64,000 bases of DNA, from assembly GCF_030813435.1 (NCBI RefSeq), contig NZ_JAUSUG010000017.1, forward strand, positions 1 through 64,000, written 5' to 3'. This document shows positions 55,682-64,000 of the stretch, one piece after another (position 1 is the first letter of the stretch; each line of letters starts with the position of its first letter). The position numbers were made by a program, and so were the translations under genes. Source of the DNA: Evansella vedderi. GTDB lineage: Bacteria > Bacillota > Bacilli > Bacillales > Salisediminibacteriaceae. The notes under the pieces were generated by a model. It was not told the origin of the DNA, made no database searches, and worked only from the letters and a program-made list of their open reading frames with translations.

Positions 55682-56614
55682 ATGAGAAAAATCATCGTAG
55701 GTTCACGAAAAAGTAATTTAGCTATGACTCAAACAAGGTGGGTTATTGATCAGTTAAAGGCCTTAGATACTGGCTATGAATTCGAAATTAAAGAAATAGT
55801 TACAAAGGGAGACCAAATTTTAGATGTAACCCTATCTAAGGTAGGGGGAAAAGGTCTATTTGTTAAGGAAATAGAAAAGGCCATGTACGATGGTGAAATT
55901 GACATGGCTGTTCATAGTTTAAAGGATTTACCTGCTGTTATTGCAGAAGGCTTGACAGTTGGAGCTGTTCCTAAGAGGGTTGATCCTAGGGACGCCTTTA
56001 TTTCTAACAGCGGACAGACTTTAATGGAATTACCACCGGGATCTATTGTTGGGACGAGCAGTTTAAGAAGGTCCGCGCAAGTTTTGGCAAAACGACCTGA
56101 CCTTGAAATTAAATGGATTCGAGGTAACATTGAAACTCGCTTAAGAAAATGTCGTGAGGAAGGCTTTGATGCTATTATATTAGCTGCTGCTGGTTTAGAG
56201 AGGGTAGGTAGAACGAAGGAAATCGTTACGGAGTTCTTAGAACCTGAACTATGCTTACCAGCTGTTGGTCAAGGGGCATTAGGAATTGAGTGCCGAGCAG
56301 ATGATAAGGAAATTCTTCATTTATTAGGGAAGCTTAATGATCCAGAAACAGAAAGAACCGTTGCTGCAGAACGTTCCTTCCTTCATACGGTAGAAGGGGG
56401 CTGCCAGGTTCCTATAGCAGGATATGCTACTTTACAAGAAGATGGTCAAATTTCATTAACGGCGTTAGTAGGATCTCCTGATGGAAAAACCATTTTTAAA
56501 GAGACAATTGTAGGAGAAGATCCAGTAGCAATCGGTAAAGAAGTAGCTGATAAGATGCTTAACGACGGTGCTCGTGAGGTATTAGAGAAAGTAAAGGAAC
56601 AGTTAGATCAATAA
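55682..56614 (+). CDS. hemC: Porphobilinogen deaminase (hydroxymethylbilane synthase)
   Basis: A 310-aa enzyme that links four porphobilinogens into hydroxymethylbilane. The dipyrromethane cofactor attaches to Cys241 in EGGCQVP. Other landmarks are [24 protein letters not shown] and [10 protein letters not shown]. The ATG at 55682 follows TTGGAGGT; the TTG at 55670 lies within that site. It ends 13 bases before hemD. Confidence 0.96.
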   Translation: MRKIIVGSRKSNLAMTQTRWVIDQLKALDTGYEFEIKEIVTKGDQILDVTLSKVGGKGLFVKEIEKAMYDGEIDMAVHSLKDLPAVIAEGLTVGAVPKRVDPRDAFISNSGQTLMELPPGSIVGTSSLRRSAQVLAKRPDLEIKWIRGNIETRLRKCREEGFDAIILAAAGLERVGRTKEIVTEFLEPELCLPAVGQGALGIECRADDKEILHLLGKLNDPETERTVAAERSFLHTVEGGCQVPIAGYATLQEDGQISLTALVGSPDGKTIFKETIVGEDPVAIGKEVADKMLNDGAREVLEKVKEQLDQ

Positions 56615-56627
56615 GGAGAAGTACACG

Positions 56628-57416
56628 ATGAATGGACCTCTCCAAGGACTTCAAATATTAAATACCAGGGCGGAACATCAAGCTTCTTCCCTAACACAAA
56701 AACTAGAGAATTACGGGGGAACGGTTATAGAGGTTCCCCTTATTTCCATGGAAAGAACGAGATCCATACAGCCCGTTTATGAAGCAATTCATTCCTTACA
56801 TAACTATCATTGGATTGTTTTTACAAGTGCAAACAGTGTCATTTTCTTTTTTGACACATTGAGGGAATTGGGTTTAGGTAAGAGTACCTTAGAGCATTTA
56901 AAAATTGCTGCTGTAGGATCGAAAACGAAAAAGGTTATCGAGGAAAAAGGTTTTTCCATACAGCTTGTTCCTGAAATCTTCGATGGGGAGCATTTAAGTG
57001 CCAGCCTTTTAAAGGTTTTGAAAGAAAATGAACGAGTTCTTTTTCCAAGAAGTCATCTTTCCCGTGATATTTTGACGAAGGAATTGAAAAAAGCTAATAT
57101 CGAAATAGATAATCCCATTGTCTATGAGACACAATTGAATTTTTCCAAAAAGGATCAATTAAATGATTTGTTAGAAAAGGAACAGATAGATTTAATCATT
57201 TTCACTAGTCCATCAACAGTACAATCTTTTTTTCAGCAAGTAGAGAAAAGGATCTTAGAGAAATCTGTCCAGAAGCTGCAATTTGCAGTGATAGGTTCCA
57301 TTACGGCAAAGGCTTTAAGGGATGCTGGGATTGATAAAATGATAGAACCTGAAGAATACACGATAGAAGGGTTAGTTCATGAAATTGTTGTTAGGCAGGT
57401 AGGGAAAAGGAAATGA
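56628..57416 (+). CDS. hemD: Uroporphyrinogen-III synthase
   Basis: A 262-aa enzyme closing hydroxymethylbilane with inversion of ring D. The family is poorly conserved; recognisable pieces are VFTSANSVIFFFD, AVGSKTKKVIEEKG, IIFTSPSTVQSFF and AVIGSITAKALRDAG in a two-domain fold. The identity rests on these and on the hemC-hemD-hemB order. AAGGAG precedes the ATG. Confidence 0.92.
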   Translation: MNGPLQGLQILNTRAEHQASSLTQKLENYGGTVIEVPLISMERTRSIQPVYEAIHSLHNYHWIVFTSANSVIFFFDTLRELGLGKSTLEHLKIAAVGSKTKKVIEEKGFSIQLVPEIFDGEHLSASLLKVLKENERVLFPRSHLSRDILTKELKKANIEIDNPIVYETQLNFSKKDQLNDLLEKEQIDLIIFTSPSTVQSFFQQVEKRILEKSVQKLQFAVIGSITAKALRDAGIDKMIEPEEYTIEGLVHEIVVRQVGKRK

Positions 57417-57450
57417 ATAGAGTTGAAGATAAATAAGGAGGATTGTACAT

Positions 57451-58434
57451 ATGTCTTTAAATGAGTTTGGTCGTCACCGACGATTAAGAAGAACCCATGG
57501 AATTCGTAAAATGGTTAGGGAAACCCATTTACATAAAGAGGATTTAATTTATCCGATTTTTGTAAAAGAAGGTTCTAATATTAAGAATGAAATTCCATCT
57601 ATGCCAGGAGTATACCAATGGTCATTAGATCGATTAGATGGTGAAGTGGAGGAGGTTGTTCGTTTAGGGATTCCTTCTATTATCGTCTTCGGTATTCCTG
57701 CAGAGAAGGATGACTGTGGTACATCGGCCTATGCAAAGGAAGGAATTGTGCAGCGTGCCATTCGTCAAATCAAGAGAAATCATCCTGAGCTTACTGTTAT
57801 TGCTGATACTTGTTTATGCCAGTTTACGGACCATGGTCATTGCGGTGTCATTGAAAATGGAGAGGTTCTTAATGATGAAACGTTGGAGCTTCTTGTAAAA
57901 ACAGCTGTTTCCCAAGGGGAAGCTGGTGCTGATATTATTGCACCATCCAATATGATGGATGGATTTGTTGCCGCTATTCGTCATGGGTTAGACGAAGCAG
58001 GCTATCATAACATTCCAATAATGAGCTATGCTGTAAAATATGCCTCGGCTTTCTATGGGCCATTCCGTGATGCTGCCCACAGTTCTCCTAAATTTGGTGA
58101 CCGCAAAACGTATCAGATGGATCCAGCCAATCGTATGGAGGCAATGCGTGAAGCCGAATCAGATGTGATGGAGGGAGCGGATTTTCTTATAGTGAAACCT
58201 GCCCTTTCTTACTTAGATATCATTCGCGATGTAAAGAATAACTTCACATTGCCTGTTGTTGCTTACAATGTTAGTGGAGAATATTCCATGATTAAAGGAG
58301 CTGCACTAAACGGTTGGATTGATGAAAAATCAGTTGTTTTAGAGAAGTTAGTAAGCATGAAGCGTGCTGGAGCAGATTTAATTCTAACGTATTTTGCAAA
58401 AGATGTAGTGAAATGGTTAGAAGAAGATAACTAG
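57451..58434 (+). CDS. hemB: Delta-aminolevulinic acid dehydratase (porphobilinogen synthase)
   Basis: A 327-aa enzyme condensing two 5-aminolevulinates to porphobilinogen. Zn ligands C121, C123 and C131 are present ([14 protein letters not shown]), so it is the zinc-dependent type. Schiff-base lysines are K196 (SYAVKYAS) and K249 (FLIVKPALS). AAGGAGG precedes the ATG. Confidence 0.96.
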   Translation: MSLNEFGRHRRLRRTHGIRKMVRETHLHKEDLIYPIFVKEGSNIKNEIPSMPGVYQWSLDRLDGEVEEVVRLGIPSIIVFGIPAEKDDCGTSAYAKEGIVQRAIRQIKRNHPELTVIADTCLCQFTDHGHCGVIENGEVLNDETLELLVKTAVSQGEAGADIIAPSNMMDGFVAAIRHGLDEAGYHNIPIMSYAVKYASAFYGPFRDAAHSSPKFGDRKTYQMDPANRMEAMREAESDVMEGADFLIVKPALSYLDIIRDVKNNFTLPVVAYNVSGEYSMIKGAALNGWIDEKSVVLEKLVSMKRAGADLILTYFAKDVVKWLEEDN

Positions 58435-58478
58435 TTTGAACTTAGGATAATGCTATTACAGAAGGGTGGATTTTTGTG

Positions 58479-59771
58479 ATGAATAGAAGTAAATCCGTTG
58501 AAGCTTTTGGACGAGCAAAGGAAGTAATGCCAGGGGGAGTTAACAGCCCTGTAAGAGCATTTAAATCAGTGAAGATGGATCCTGTTTATATGGAAAAAGG
58601 TAAAGGGTCGCATATTTGGGATATTGATGGTAATGAGTATATCGATTATGTACTTTCTTGGGGGCCATTAGTCCTTGGACATGCGGATGATCAAGTGGTA
58701 GAAGCACTGAAGACTACTACGGAAAAGGGTACAAGCTTCGGTGCTCCAAGTGAGTTGGAAACAAAAATGGCTGAATTGGTGATCGAGCGTGTACCTTCCA
58801 TAGAAGTGGTACGAATGGTTAACTCCGGTACGGAAGCTACGATGAGTGCATTACGTCTAGCAAGGGGCTATACAGGGCGAAATAAAATTGTGAAGTTTGA
58901 AGGCTGCTATCATGGCCATGGAGATTCGTTGTTGATTAAGGCGGGGTCTGGTGTAGCTACATTAGGTTTACCGGACAGCCCAGGTGTACCAGAATCTGTT
59001 GCAAAAAATACGTTGACTGTCCCTTACAATGATTTAGAGAGCTTGCAATTGGCCTTTGATCAATTTGGTGATGATATTGCTGCTGTTATCCTTGAGCCAG
59101 TAGCTGGAAATATGGGAGTTGTTCTTCCTGAGCCTGGCTTCTTAGAAGGGGTACGTAAAATCACAGAAGATAATGGAACACTAATGATCTTTGATGAAGT
59201 TATGACTGGCTTCCGTGTAGGCTACGAATGTGCCCAAGGAAGATTTGGAATTACTCCTGATTTAACTTGCTTAGGAAAAGTGATTGGCGGTGGTCTTCCA
59301 GTTGGTGCCTATGGTGGTAAACGGGAGATTATGGAACAAATTGCCCCTGCTGGTCCTATCTATCAGGCGGGAACTTTATCTGGTAACCCGTTGGCCATGA
59401 CGGCAGGCTATGAAACATTAAGTCAGTTGACTCCAGCTAGTTATGAAGAGTTTGATCGTCTGGGGAAACGTTTGGCAGACGGGTTAGGAAGTGCCGCTGC
59501 AAAGTACAACATTCCTCATCACGTAAGTCAAGCTGGTTCCATGGTTGGTTTCTTCTTTACTAATGAGAAGGTTACGAACTATGAAAAGGCAGCAACATCT
59601 GACTTAGATATGTTTGCTACGTACTTTAAATTCATGCTAGATGAAGGGATTTCTTTGCCACCGTCGCAGTATGAAGGAATGTTCCTATCTACAAAGCATA
59701 CAGATGAAGACATTGATCGAACTATTGCAGCGGCGGAAAAAGCCTTTGCCCATATCAGTGAGCAACAATAA
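58479..59771 (+). CDS. hemL: Glutamate-1-semialdehyde 2,1-aminomutase
   Basis: A 430-aa PLP enzyme converting HemA's product to 5-aminolevulinate. The PLP lysine is K267 ([14 protein letters not shown]); [18 protein letters not shown] and [12 protein letters not shown] are typical. ATG at 58479 and GTG at 58476 both fit AAGGGTGG; ATG is used, giving the B. subtilis length. Last gene of the hem operon, followed by a terminator. Confidence 0.95.
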   Translation: MNRSKSVEAFGRAKEVMPGGVNSPVRAFKSVKMDPVYMEKGKGSHIWDIDGNEYIDYVLSWGPLVLGHADDQVVEALKTTTEKGTSFGAPSELETKMAELVIERVPSIEVVRMVNSGTEATMSALRLARGYTGRNKIVKFEGCYHGHGDSLLIKAGSGVATLGLPDSPGVPESVAKNTLTVPYNDLESLQLAFDQFGDDIAAVILEPVAGNMGVVLPEPGFLEGVRKITEDNGTLMIFDEVMTGFRVGYECAQGRFGITPDLTCLGKVIGGGLPVGAYGGKREIMEQIAPAGPIYQAGTLSGNPLAMTAGYETLSQLTPASYEEFDRLGKRLADGLGSAAAKYNIPHHVSQAGSMVGFFFTNEKVTNYEKAATSDLDMFATYFKFMLDEGISLPPSQYEGMFLSTKHTDEDIDRTIAAAEKAFAHISEQQ

Positions 59772-59783
59772 ATATCATTAAAA

Positions 59784-59834
59784 AAAGGAAACCTTCAGAA
59801 GGGATAACATCCCCATTCGGAGGTTTCTTTTTTG
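59784..59834 (+). terminator. hem operon terminator
   Basis: AAAGGAAACCT pairs with AGGTTTCTTT across a long loop containing an additional inner pairing, followed by a T-run. Confidence 0.85.
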
Positions 59835-59845
59835 TTCACAAAAAG

Positions 59846-59866
59846 TTCGGGGACCCGGTCCCCGAA
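59846..59866. repeat. GGGACCCGGTCCC palindrome
   Basis: TTCGGGGACC-C-GGTCCCCGAA: 10-bp perfect arms. The core is the same as in the palindrome after pheT (5072-5104); both follow an operon end. Confidence 0.8.
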
Positions 59867-59960
59867 AAATCTTGCATTCTTTTAAGTGATGAACAATATA
59901 TATTTACGGCGAAGCTATTTTTCTGTTTTATTGGAAATCCTTTGTTTTCTTTGAAACAGG

Positions 59961-59988
59961 CATATTTCCATTGCTTGAAACATACAAG
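59961..59988 (+). promoter_or_regulatory. Sigma-E type promoter of spoVID
   Basis: CATATT (59961-59966), a 14-base spacer, then CATACAAG (59981-59988) fit the mother-cell sigma-E promoter (KMATATT and CATACAMT). spoVID is sigma-E dependent in B. subtilis. Confidence 0.7.
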
Positions 59989-60099
59989 TGTAACGTATGA
60001 ATCACTTTAGGGGGAAATAGTGGACAAAGGCATTATTTACATCATGCTTAGGAACAACTTAGCGAGTGGGCAGAGTTTAAAATAAAGGGGGAAAACACG

Positions 60100-61296
60100 T
60101 TGACTTATGAACAACCGTCATCCTTAGCATTTTCCATCAAGGAATCTGTATGGTTAAGGGAAGGTGAAGAAATTGATGAGTTATTGTCTTTAGCGCTGGA
60201 GCCCGATATCTCCATCCGGGAAGCTGATGATCAAGTATTTATAAGAGGATCTTTATTATTGTTTGGTGAATACAAGCCAAAAGAGCAAGATTCTAACAGC
60301 AACTCCTACTCAGACCAAATTTCTTTCCGTTCTGTTGAAGAAGTAACCATGTCAGATGATGGCATCGGTATGATTCGTCATTCCTTTCCACTTGATGTAA
60401 CGATTCCAAGGGAAAAAATTAACCGACTAGAAGATCTTTATGTAACTGTAGATGCATTTGATTACGAATTGCCTGGAAAAGGATGTATTGAGTTAGAAGC
60501 AAATGTATCTGTTTCCGGTATTAAACATGAGCGTACTGAGGAGCCCGAGGATACTTATGATGAGCAGCAGGACGAAGAATCGGATGATTATTACACACGT
60601 CCTCAAGAATATAATGATTTCTCCAGCGAAAGGGAAGAAATGAATGAAAGAAGCTTTCATTTTGAGGCGGTTCGAGAAGCTGCGGCAGATGATGAAACAA
60701 AAGATGAGTATGAAAGTCGTGTAGAGGAAATTAAAGGGGAAAGCAAAGAGTTCCAAAATTATGAACGAAATGCTGCCTTCGAACAACACTATGAAGAAGA
60801 GGATCAGTATGAACAGGAAGAAAATAATGAAGAACCTGTGAGCTATAACACCGATCCGGAAATTGAACCTGAATATGAAGGAGAAACGGAGCCTGAACCA
60901 GAACCGGAACCCGCTCCGGAACCAGAATTGGTGAGATCAGAACCAACTGTAAATTTCTCTCCACAGCCAAGCCCCGTAAGTGCAGTGGAAGAAACCCATG
61001 AGTTGGAAGAAGAGGGTGAAGAGGAAGCTGGAAGGGACCAAACGGAGAAATCTTCTTCTAGTAAGGATGAAAATGCCCTCTATTTAACAAAGATGCTCAC
61101 AAAGGGGGATCAGGAGGAATTTTCCAAGCTCCGTATGTGTATAGTTCAAGATGGAGAATCCCTTGAAACTATTGCAGAAAGATATAACATCCAAGTTAGT
61201 AATTTAATTAGAATGAATCGCTTAAACGAAGAGCGGGTTGCTGAAGGTCAAATTCTTTATATTCCAGTAAAACAGACGCCTACATCCAAGTCTTGA
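60100..61296 (+). CDS. spoVID: Spore coat encasement protein SpoVID
   Basis: A 398-aa morphogenetic protein that lets the coat surround the forespore. The N-terminal 140 residues (FSIKESVWLREGEEIDELLS) are the conserved encasement domain; residues about 145-330 are low-complexity and very acidic, with a Pro-Glu run near 265-285; a LysM domain ends the protein (VQDGESLETIAERYNI). It is shorter than the 575-aa B. subtilis protein, mostly in the acidic middle. The TTG start follows AAAGGGGG by 8 bases. It is preceded by a sigma-E promoter candidate. Confidence 0.92.
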   Translation: MTYEQPSSLAFSIKESVWLREGEEIDELLSLALEPDISIREADDQVFIRGSLLLFGEYKPKEQDSNSNSYSDQISFRSVEEVTMSDDGIGMIRHSFPLDVTIPREKINRLEDLYVTVDAFDYELPGKGCIELEANVSVSGIKHERTEEPEDTYDEQQDEESDDYYTRPQEYNDFSSEREEMNERSFHFEAVREAAADDETKDEYESRVEEIKGESKEFQNYERNAAFEQHYEEEDQYEQEENNEEPVSYNTDPEIEPEYEGETEPEPEPEPAPEPELVRSEPTVNFSPQPSPVSAVEETHELEEEGEEEAGRDQTEKSSSSKDENALYLTKMLTKGDQEEFSKLRMCIVQDGESLETIAERYNIQVSNLIRMNRLNEERVAEGQILYIPVKQTPTSKS

Positions 61297-61311
61297 ACGG
61301 AGGAAGGATGA

Positions 61312-62232
61312 ATGCTTAGTTTAGAATATCTCCAAGAATGCTATGGATTTAACCACAGTAAGTGGAAAATAAACGGCGAAATCCTTGACACAGAAAAGGG
61401 TGTTAAGCGCCTGACTAACTGGACAGAGGAAAAAAGGGTAAGATGGCACGTCCAGTGGCGTGACCAACTGGCAGAAAAAACAGGTTGTCTCACGAATAGA
61501 ATGATTCAAACAATCCACGGTGAACGGATAATTTTAAGCGATGCTGGCTGGGTCACCCTCCATGACGAGGTGACCAGCCTGTTTTCCTATAAAAACCGTG
61601 AAAATGAAATAGGTGCTTTTTTTGGTCGCTATTTCTCCTTAGGCATGCAAGATGTGGACACGGAAATAAATGACCCATATGCAAATAATAAGTTAAAAAT
61701 TTATTTACAACAATCTTTTTTAACTAAAAATAGTACGGAAGAAATGAGATTTTTAGAAGGGATTAGAAGGGAATCGCGCCTCCGCTATAATAAAGCAAAG
61801 GAAATAAAGGAAAAGGCGGGGGGAAAACAGGAACCAATTGTTGCACCGATTCGTTCATTAGATCAGGGAAAAGTGGTTTACGGACAGTTTTATTGGACTA
61901 ATTTAAAGGGGAGACCCGAGAAGGGCTATGGGTCTTTGAGGAATGTATTAACTGAATGGTTGCAACGATATGGACAAACTTCTTTGTTTTCCTTGTTAAA
62001 TGAAATAGATAAAGAGTTTTCCTTAAAAGGATACCATGGGAAGAATTTACTAGCAGAGTGCCTCACTCCTTGGGAGTTTCTTGAATATGTAATGAAGACA
62101 AGGGATGTCCATGAAAAGGACGAATTATTAGTTTGGAAGGAAAAGCTAACCTATCAATGGGAGGCATCTAGGTTACTAGTGAAAGCACTAGGGGAATGGC
62201 TAGATGTGGCACAGGAGAAGGTGACAGTATGA
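61312..62232 (+). CDS. Unrecognised sporulation-operon protein (306 aa), possibly CotS-like
   Basis: No family is obvious. The protein is soluble and helical with many Trp and charged residues. Its layout weakly recalls CotS/YsxE-type kinase-like spore proteins: GVKRLTNWTEEKRVRWHV then GERIILSDAGWVTLHDEV at residues about 30-90, and LTPWEFLEYV near the end resembling LAFPESLYQSV of the neighbouring YsxE. No kinase catalytic motif is visible, so if related it is a pseudokinase. GGAGG precedes the ATG. It lies 15 bases after spoVID and overlaps ysxE by four bases (ATGA), so it is almost certainly expressed with them. B. subtilis lacks it here. Confidence 0.75.
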   Translation: MLSLEYLQECYGFNHSKWKINGEILDTEKGVKRLTNWTEEKRVRWHVQWRDQLAEKTGCLTNRMIQTIHGERIILSDAGWVTLHDEVTSLFSYKNRENEIGAFFGRYFSLGMQDVDTEINDPYANNKLKIYLQQSFLTKNSTEEMRFLEGIRRESRLRYNKAKEIKEKAGGKQEPIVAPIRSLDQGKVVYGQFYWTNLKGRPEKGYGSLRNVLTEWLQRYGQTSLFSLLNEIDKEFSLKGYHGKNLLAECLTPWEFLEYVMKTRDVHEKDELLVWKEKLTYQWEASRLLVKALGEWLDVAQEKVTV

Positions 62233-63254
62233 GTACAAATATTCATATTAGACAAAAACCTATTGGTGCCGTTTTATTTCAATATGATCTTTATCCAGAG
62301 AAAATCGAGACGGTAGGGAAAGTAAAAAAGGTTCACACTGCTAATGGAATCTATGCTTTAAAAGAGACGGAGATGGGCAAGGACGAATCAGAGTGGCTCA
62401 TCCATGTGATTAAACGTCTTGAGAGAATAGGATTTCATTATGTGGTTCCTATCCTCCCTAGCAAATACGGTGATTATGTACTTCGGTATGGGGACTTAGC
62501 ATATTATTTGATGCCATGGTACGAAGATCATACAAAATTCAGACATCCAGTACATCCTGAAGAGGTAATGGTGGAGGAGCTGGCAAAGCTTCATGGTTTA
62601 ACGGAAAGAACACAGGAATATTCTGAGAAAATTCTAGAAGAGTCGTATGAAACGTTAAAAAAGCGTTGGACTTACCGAAGGCTTGAAATGGAAAGGTATG
62701 CAGATCAAATAGAGGGGAATGTGTATTTATCTCCATTTCAGTTAACCTTTCTTACCCATTTCCAACGGAGTTTACACATGGTAGAACAAGCAGAGAGGCA
62801 TCTTTCAGAATGGATAAATGGAGCGAAGGAAAAGAAAAGCTTCCGAAGTGTCCTTTGTCATGGTAAACCAAGCAGGACACATACTTGCTTTGATCAATAT
62901 GGAACTGCATATTTCCTTAATTTTGAAAAAGCAGTATTAGACACCCCATCAAGGGATCTTGCCTTAATGTTCCGCCACTTTTTTCAGTCCCGGCCTTGGG
63001 ATGAGCAGGAAGGTCAGCATTGGCTTCACTTGTATGAGAGGCACTTTGCCCTGTTTGATGAGGAACGTCATTTGTTTATGAGTTACTTAGCCTTTCCCGA
63101 AAGTCTCTACCAATCAGTGGATGCCTATACAAGGGAAGACAATAAGATTACAGAGCTCCAAGCAGTAACTCAATTGGAAAAAAAGGTCCTAACAATGAAT
63201 CGCATTAACCGGTTTATGAACAGTGTCTTTAAAAAAGAATCAGAAGAAGAGTAA
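62229..63254 (+). CDS. ysxE: Spore coat-associated protein YsxE (CotS/YutH-like)
   Basis: A 341-aa protein of the CotS kinase-like family found with spoVID in B. subtilis. The N-lobe resembles aminoglycoside-phosphotransferase folds (GIYALKETEMGKDE), and the C-lobe has VLCHGKPSRTH and YFLNFEKA where true kinases have HGD and DFD, so it is probably catalytically inactive. GAGAAGGTGA precedes the ATG at 62229; upstream frame extension to 62196 lies inside the previous gene. It overlaps that gene by four bases. Confidence 0.9.
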   Translation: MSTNIHIRQKPIGAVLFQYDLYPEKIETVGKVKKVHTANGIYALKETEMGKDESEWLIHVIKRLERIGFHYVVPILPSKYGDYVLRYGDLAYYLMPWYEDHTKFRHPVHPEEVMVEELAKLHGLTERTQEYSEKILEESYETLKKRWTYRRLEMERYADQIEGNVYLSPFQLTFLTHFQRSLHMVEQAERHLSEWINGAKEKKSFRSVLCHGKPSRTHTCFDQYGTAYFLNFEKAVLDTPSRDLALMFRHFFQSRPWDEQEGQHWLHLYERHFALFDEERHLFMSYLAFPESLYQSVDAYTREDNKITELQAVTQLEKKVLTMNRINRFMNSVFKKESEEE

Positions 63255-63267
63255 AAGATGAAATAGT

Positions 63268-63320
63268 AAAAGGCTATCTCCCTTGAGCATTATCAGCAAA
63301 TGGGGAATAGCCTTTTTGTA
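63268..63320. terminator. Bidirectional terminator after ysxE
   Basis: AAAAGGCTATCTCCC pairs with GGGGAATAGCCTTTT, with A and T runs on the outsides, between convergent genes. Confidence 0.85.
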
Positions 63321-63521
63321 TTAAAACCAATTGAAGGTGTAGGCCAAATATAGAATGACCATAATCCCTAACAAAATCATGTCAAAGGTTGTTGGCAACA
63401 ATAATGTGCGGATAAATTGAAAGATAATTAAAGGTAATAGCACTTGAAAGAATATAGCCTGAAACTTCTGTACCCAACGGGGCCAACGAAAGCCACTGAA
63501 CATTCTTCGTTTTCCAAGCAA
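63321..63521 (-). CDS. Small membrane protein (66 aa)
   Basis: A minus-strand ORF begins LGKRRMFSGFRWPRWVQKF, a basic amphipathic start, followed by two hydrophobic segments (about 21-40 and 48-63). The chosen TTG start at 63521 lies behind GGGGAGGGGAC on the minus strand; a GTG at 63542 would put the ribosome site inside the gene. The function is unknown. It shares the bidirectional terminator with ysxE. Confidence 0.65.
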   Translation of the reverse strand: MLGKRRMFSGFRWPRWVQKFQAIFFQVLLPLIIFQFIRTLLLPTTFDMILLGIMVILYLAYTFNWF

Positions 63522-63673
63522 TTTTGTCCCCTCCCCTTGCACTTTGTTATCATATTATGCATATGGTGAAAAATGCGTGTTATGAATAGGAATAACACAA
63601 GGTATGTGTTACCCTTGCAATGGCAATAATAGTGACTATAATGATATTTATAGACTAATTAAACATTTATCTA

Positions 63674-63702
63674 TTGATTATCTAAAAAAGAAAGGGTAAA
63701 AT
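63674..63702 (+). promoter_or_regulatory. Promoter of the valS T-box leader
   Basis: TTGATT (63674-63679), 17 bases, TAAAAT (63697-63702), ending about 20 bases before the T-box leader. A second pair, TTGCAA-N16-TATAAT, lies upstream at 63615-63642. Confidence 0.75.
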
Positions 63703-63719
63703 AACCAATACATAAATGA

Positions 63720-64000
63720 TAATTTACGTTGAAAGGGAAGAGTACATCGTGAACCCATCAGAGAGGAAAACCATCGATAACTAAATCGATGCTGGGAGGT
63801 TTTCTTGGAGGTAGGGATGGAAGGTCGCCCTGGAGTTGCTTTCATGAACGCTACTAATTTGTTATTAGTGAAGGCCGGTTCAGCACCGTTAAAAGCTTTT
63901 GAGTGTACAGTTTGCTATGTTCCCCATATATCCTTTTTTATTGGGAGACATGATGCCAATGTTTTTCAGACTGTAAACAAAGGTGGTACCGCGAGGAAAT
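63720..64000 (+). promoter_or_regulatory. T-box leader, probably tRNA-Val, of valS (truncated)
   Basis: The specifier region reads GGAAGGTCGCCCTGGAG, with GTC (Val) at 63824-63826 in the same frame position as the Phe codon of the pheS T-box. The T-box AGGTGGTACCGCG is at 63981-63993. The window ends before the terminator and gene; valS is the gene expected here from the B. subtilis order. Confidence 0.88.

Overview
The window is a typical low-GC Firmicutes chromosome segment. Its gene order closely follows the Bacillus subtilis stretch from ysgA-pheST through mutS2, lcfA, fadR, etfBA, trxA, uvrC, lysC, sdhCAB, gerE, racE, gerM, rph, ysnAB, tig, clpX, lonBA, ysxC and hemAXCDBL to spoVID-ysxE and the valS leader. 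The spore genes gerE, gerM, spoVID, ysxE and lonB, the strong AGGAGG ribosome binding sites and the frequent TTG/GTG starts point to an endospore-forming Bacillaceae species that is not B. subtilis itself. I cannot name the species from sequence alone. Nearly everything is vertically inherited core genome; there is no prophage, CRISPR array, complete insertion sequence or defence island.

Layout: (1) 0-13.6 kb, translation and DNA maintenance: ysgA; pheST under a Phe (UUC) T-box; two unassigned or loosely assigned genes; rnhC on the minus strand; zapA-yshB; polX-mutS2-yshE. (2) 13.6-21.7 kb, fatty acid beta-oxidation: two tandem long-chain acyl-CoA ligase genes, each preceded by a CcpA (cre) site, then fadR with its own operator, fadB, etfB and etfA. 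(3) 21.7-28.8 kb: trxA, uvrC, lysC under a lysine riboswitch and with an internal start for the small subunit, yslB, and a K+ transporter. (4) 29-38.7 kb: sdhCAB, a FadR-box-controlled thioesterase (ysmA), gerE with a sigma-K type promoter, ptsHI, a MarR regulator, racE and gerM. (5) 38.9-43.5 kb: rph-ysnA-ysnB, tRNA-Gly and tRNA-Arg, small genes, and a TPR protein. (6) 43.6-52.1 kb, protein quality control: tig, clpX, lonB, lonA and ysxC. (7) 53-59.8 kb: the hemAXCDBL tetrapyrrole pathway. (8) 60-64 kb: spoVID, an unrecognised gene, ysxE, a small membrane protein, and the valS T-box, which is cut by the window end.

Differences from the B. subtilis layout are the interesting part. Short repeat elements with terminal inverted repeats are scattered through intergenic spaces, even inside the pheS-pheT and hemX-hemC junctions. 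A 5' half of tRNA-Gly is duplicated and joined to repeat-like DNA just upstream of the intact tRNA. The leaders of sdhC and clpX each carry a start-codon-less AAAGGAGG near the predicted 5' end, resembling the STAB-SD mRNA stabiliser. An extra gene of unknown function sits between spoVID and ysxE. Several very small hydrophobic ORFs also occur. None of these is a clearly new multi-gene system; the strongest leads are the tRNA-Gly locus, the STAB-SD-like leaders and the extra spoVID-operon gene.
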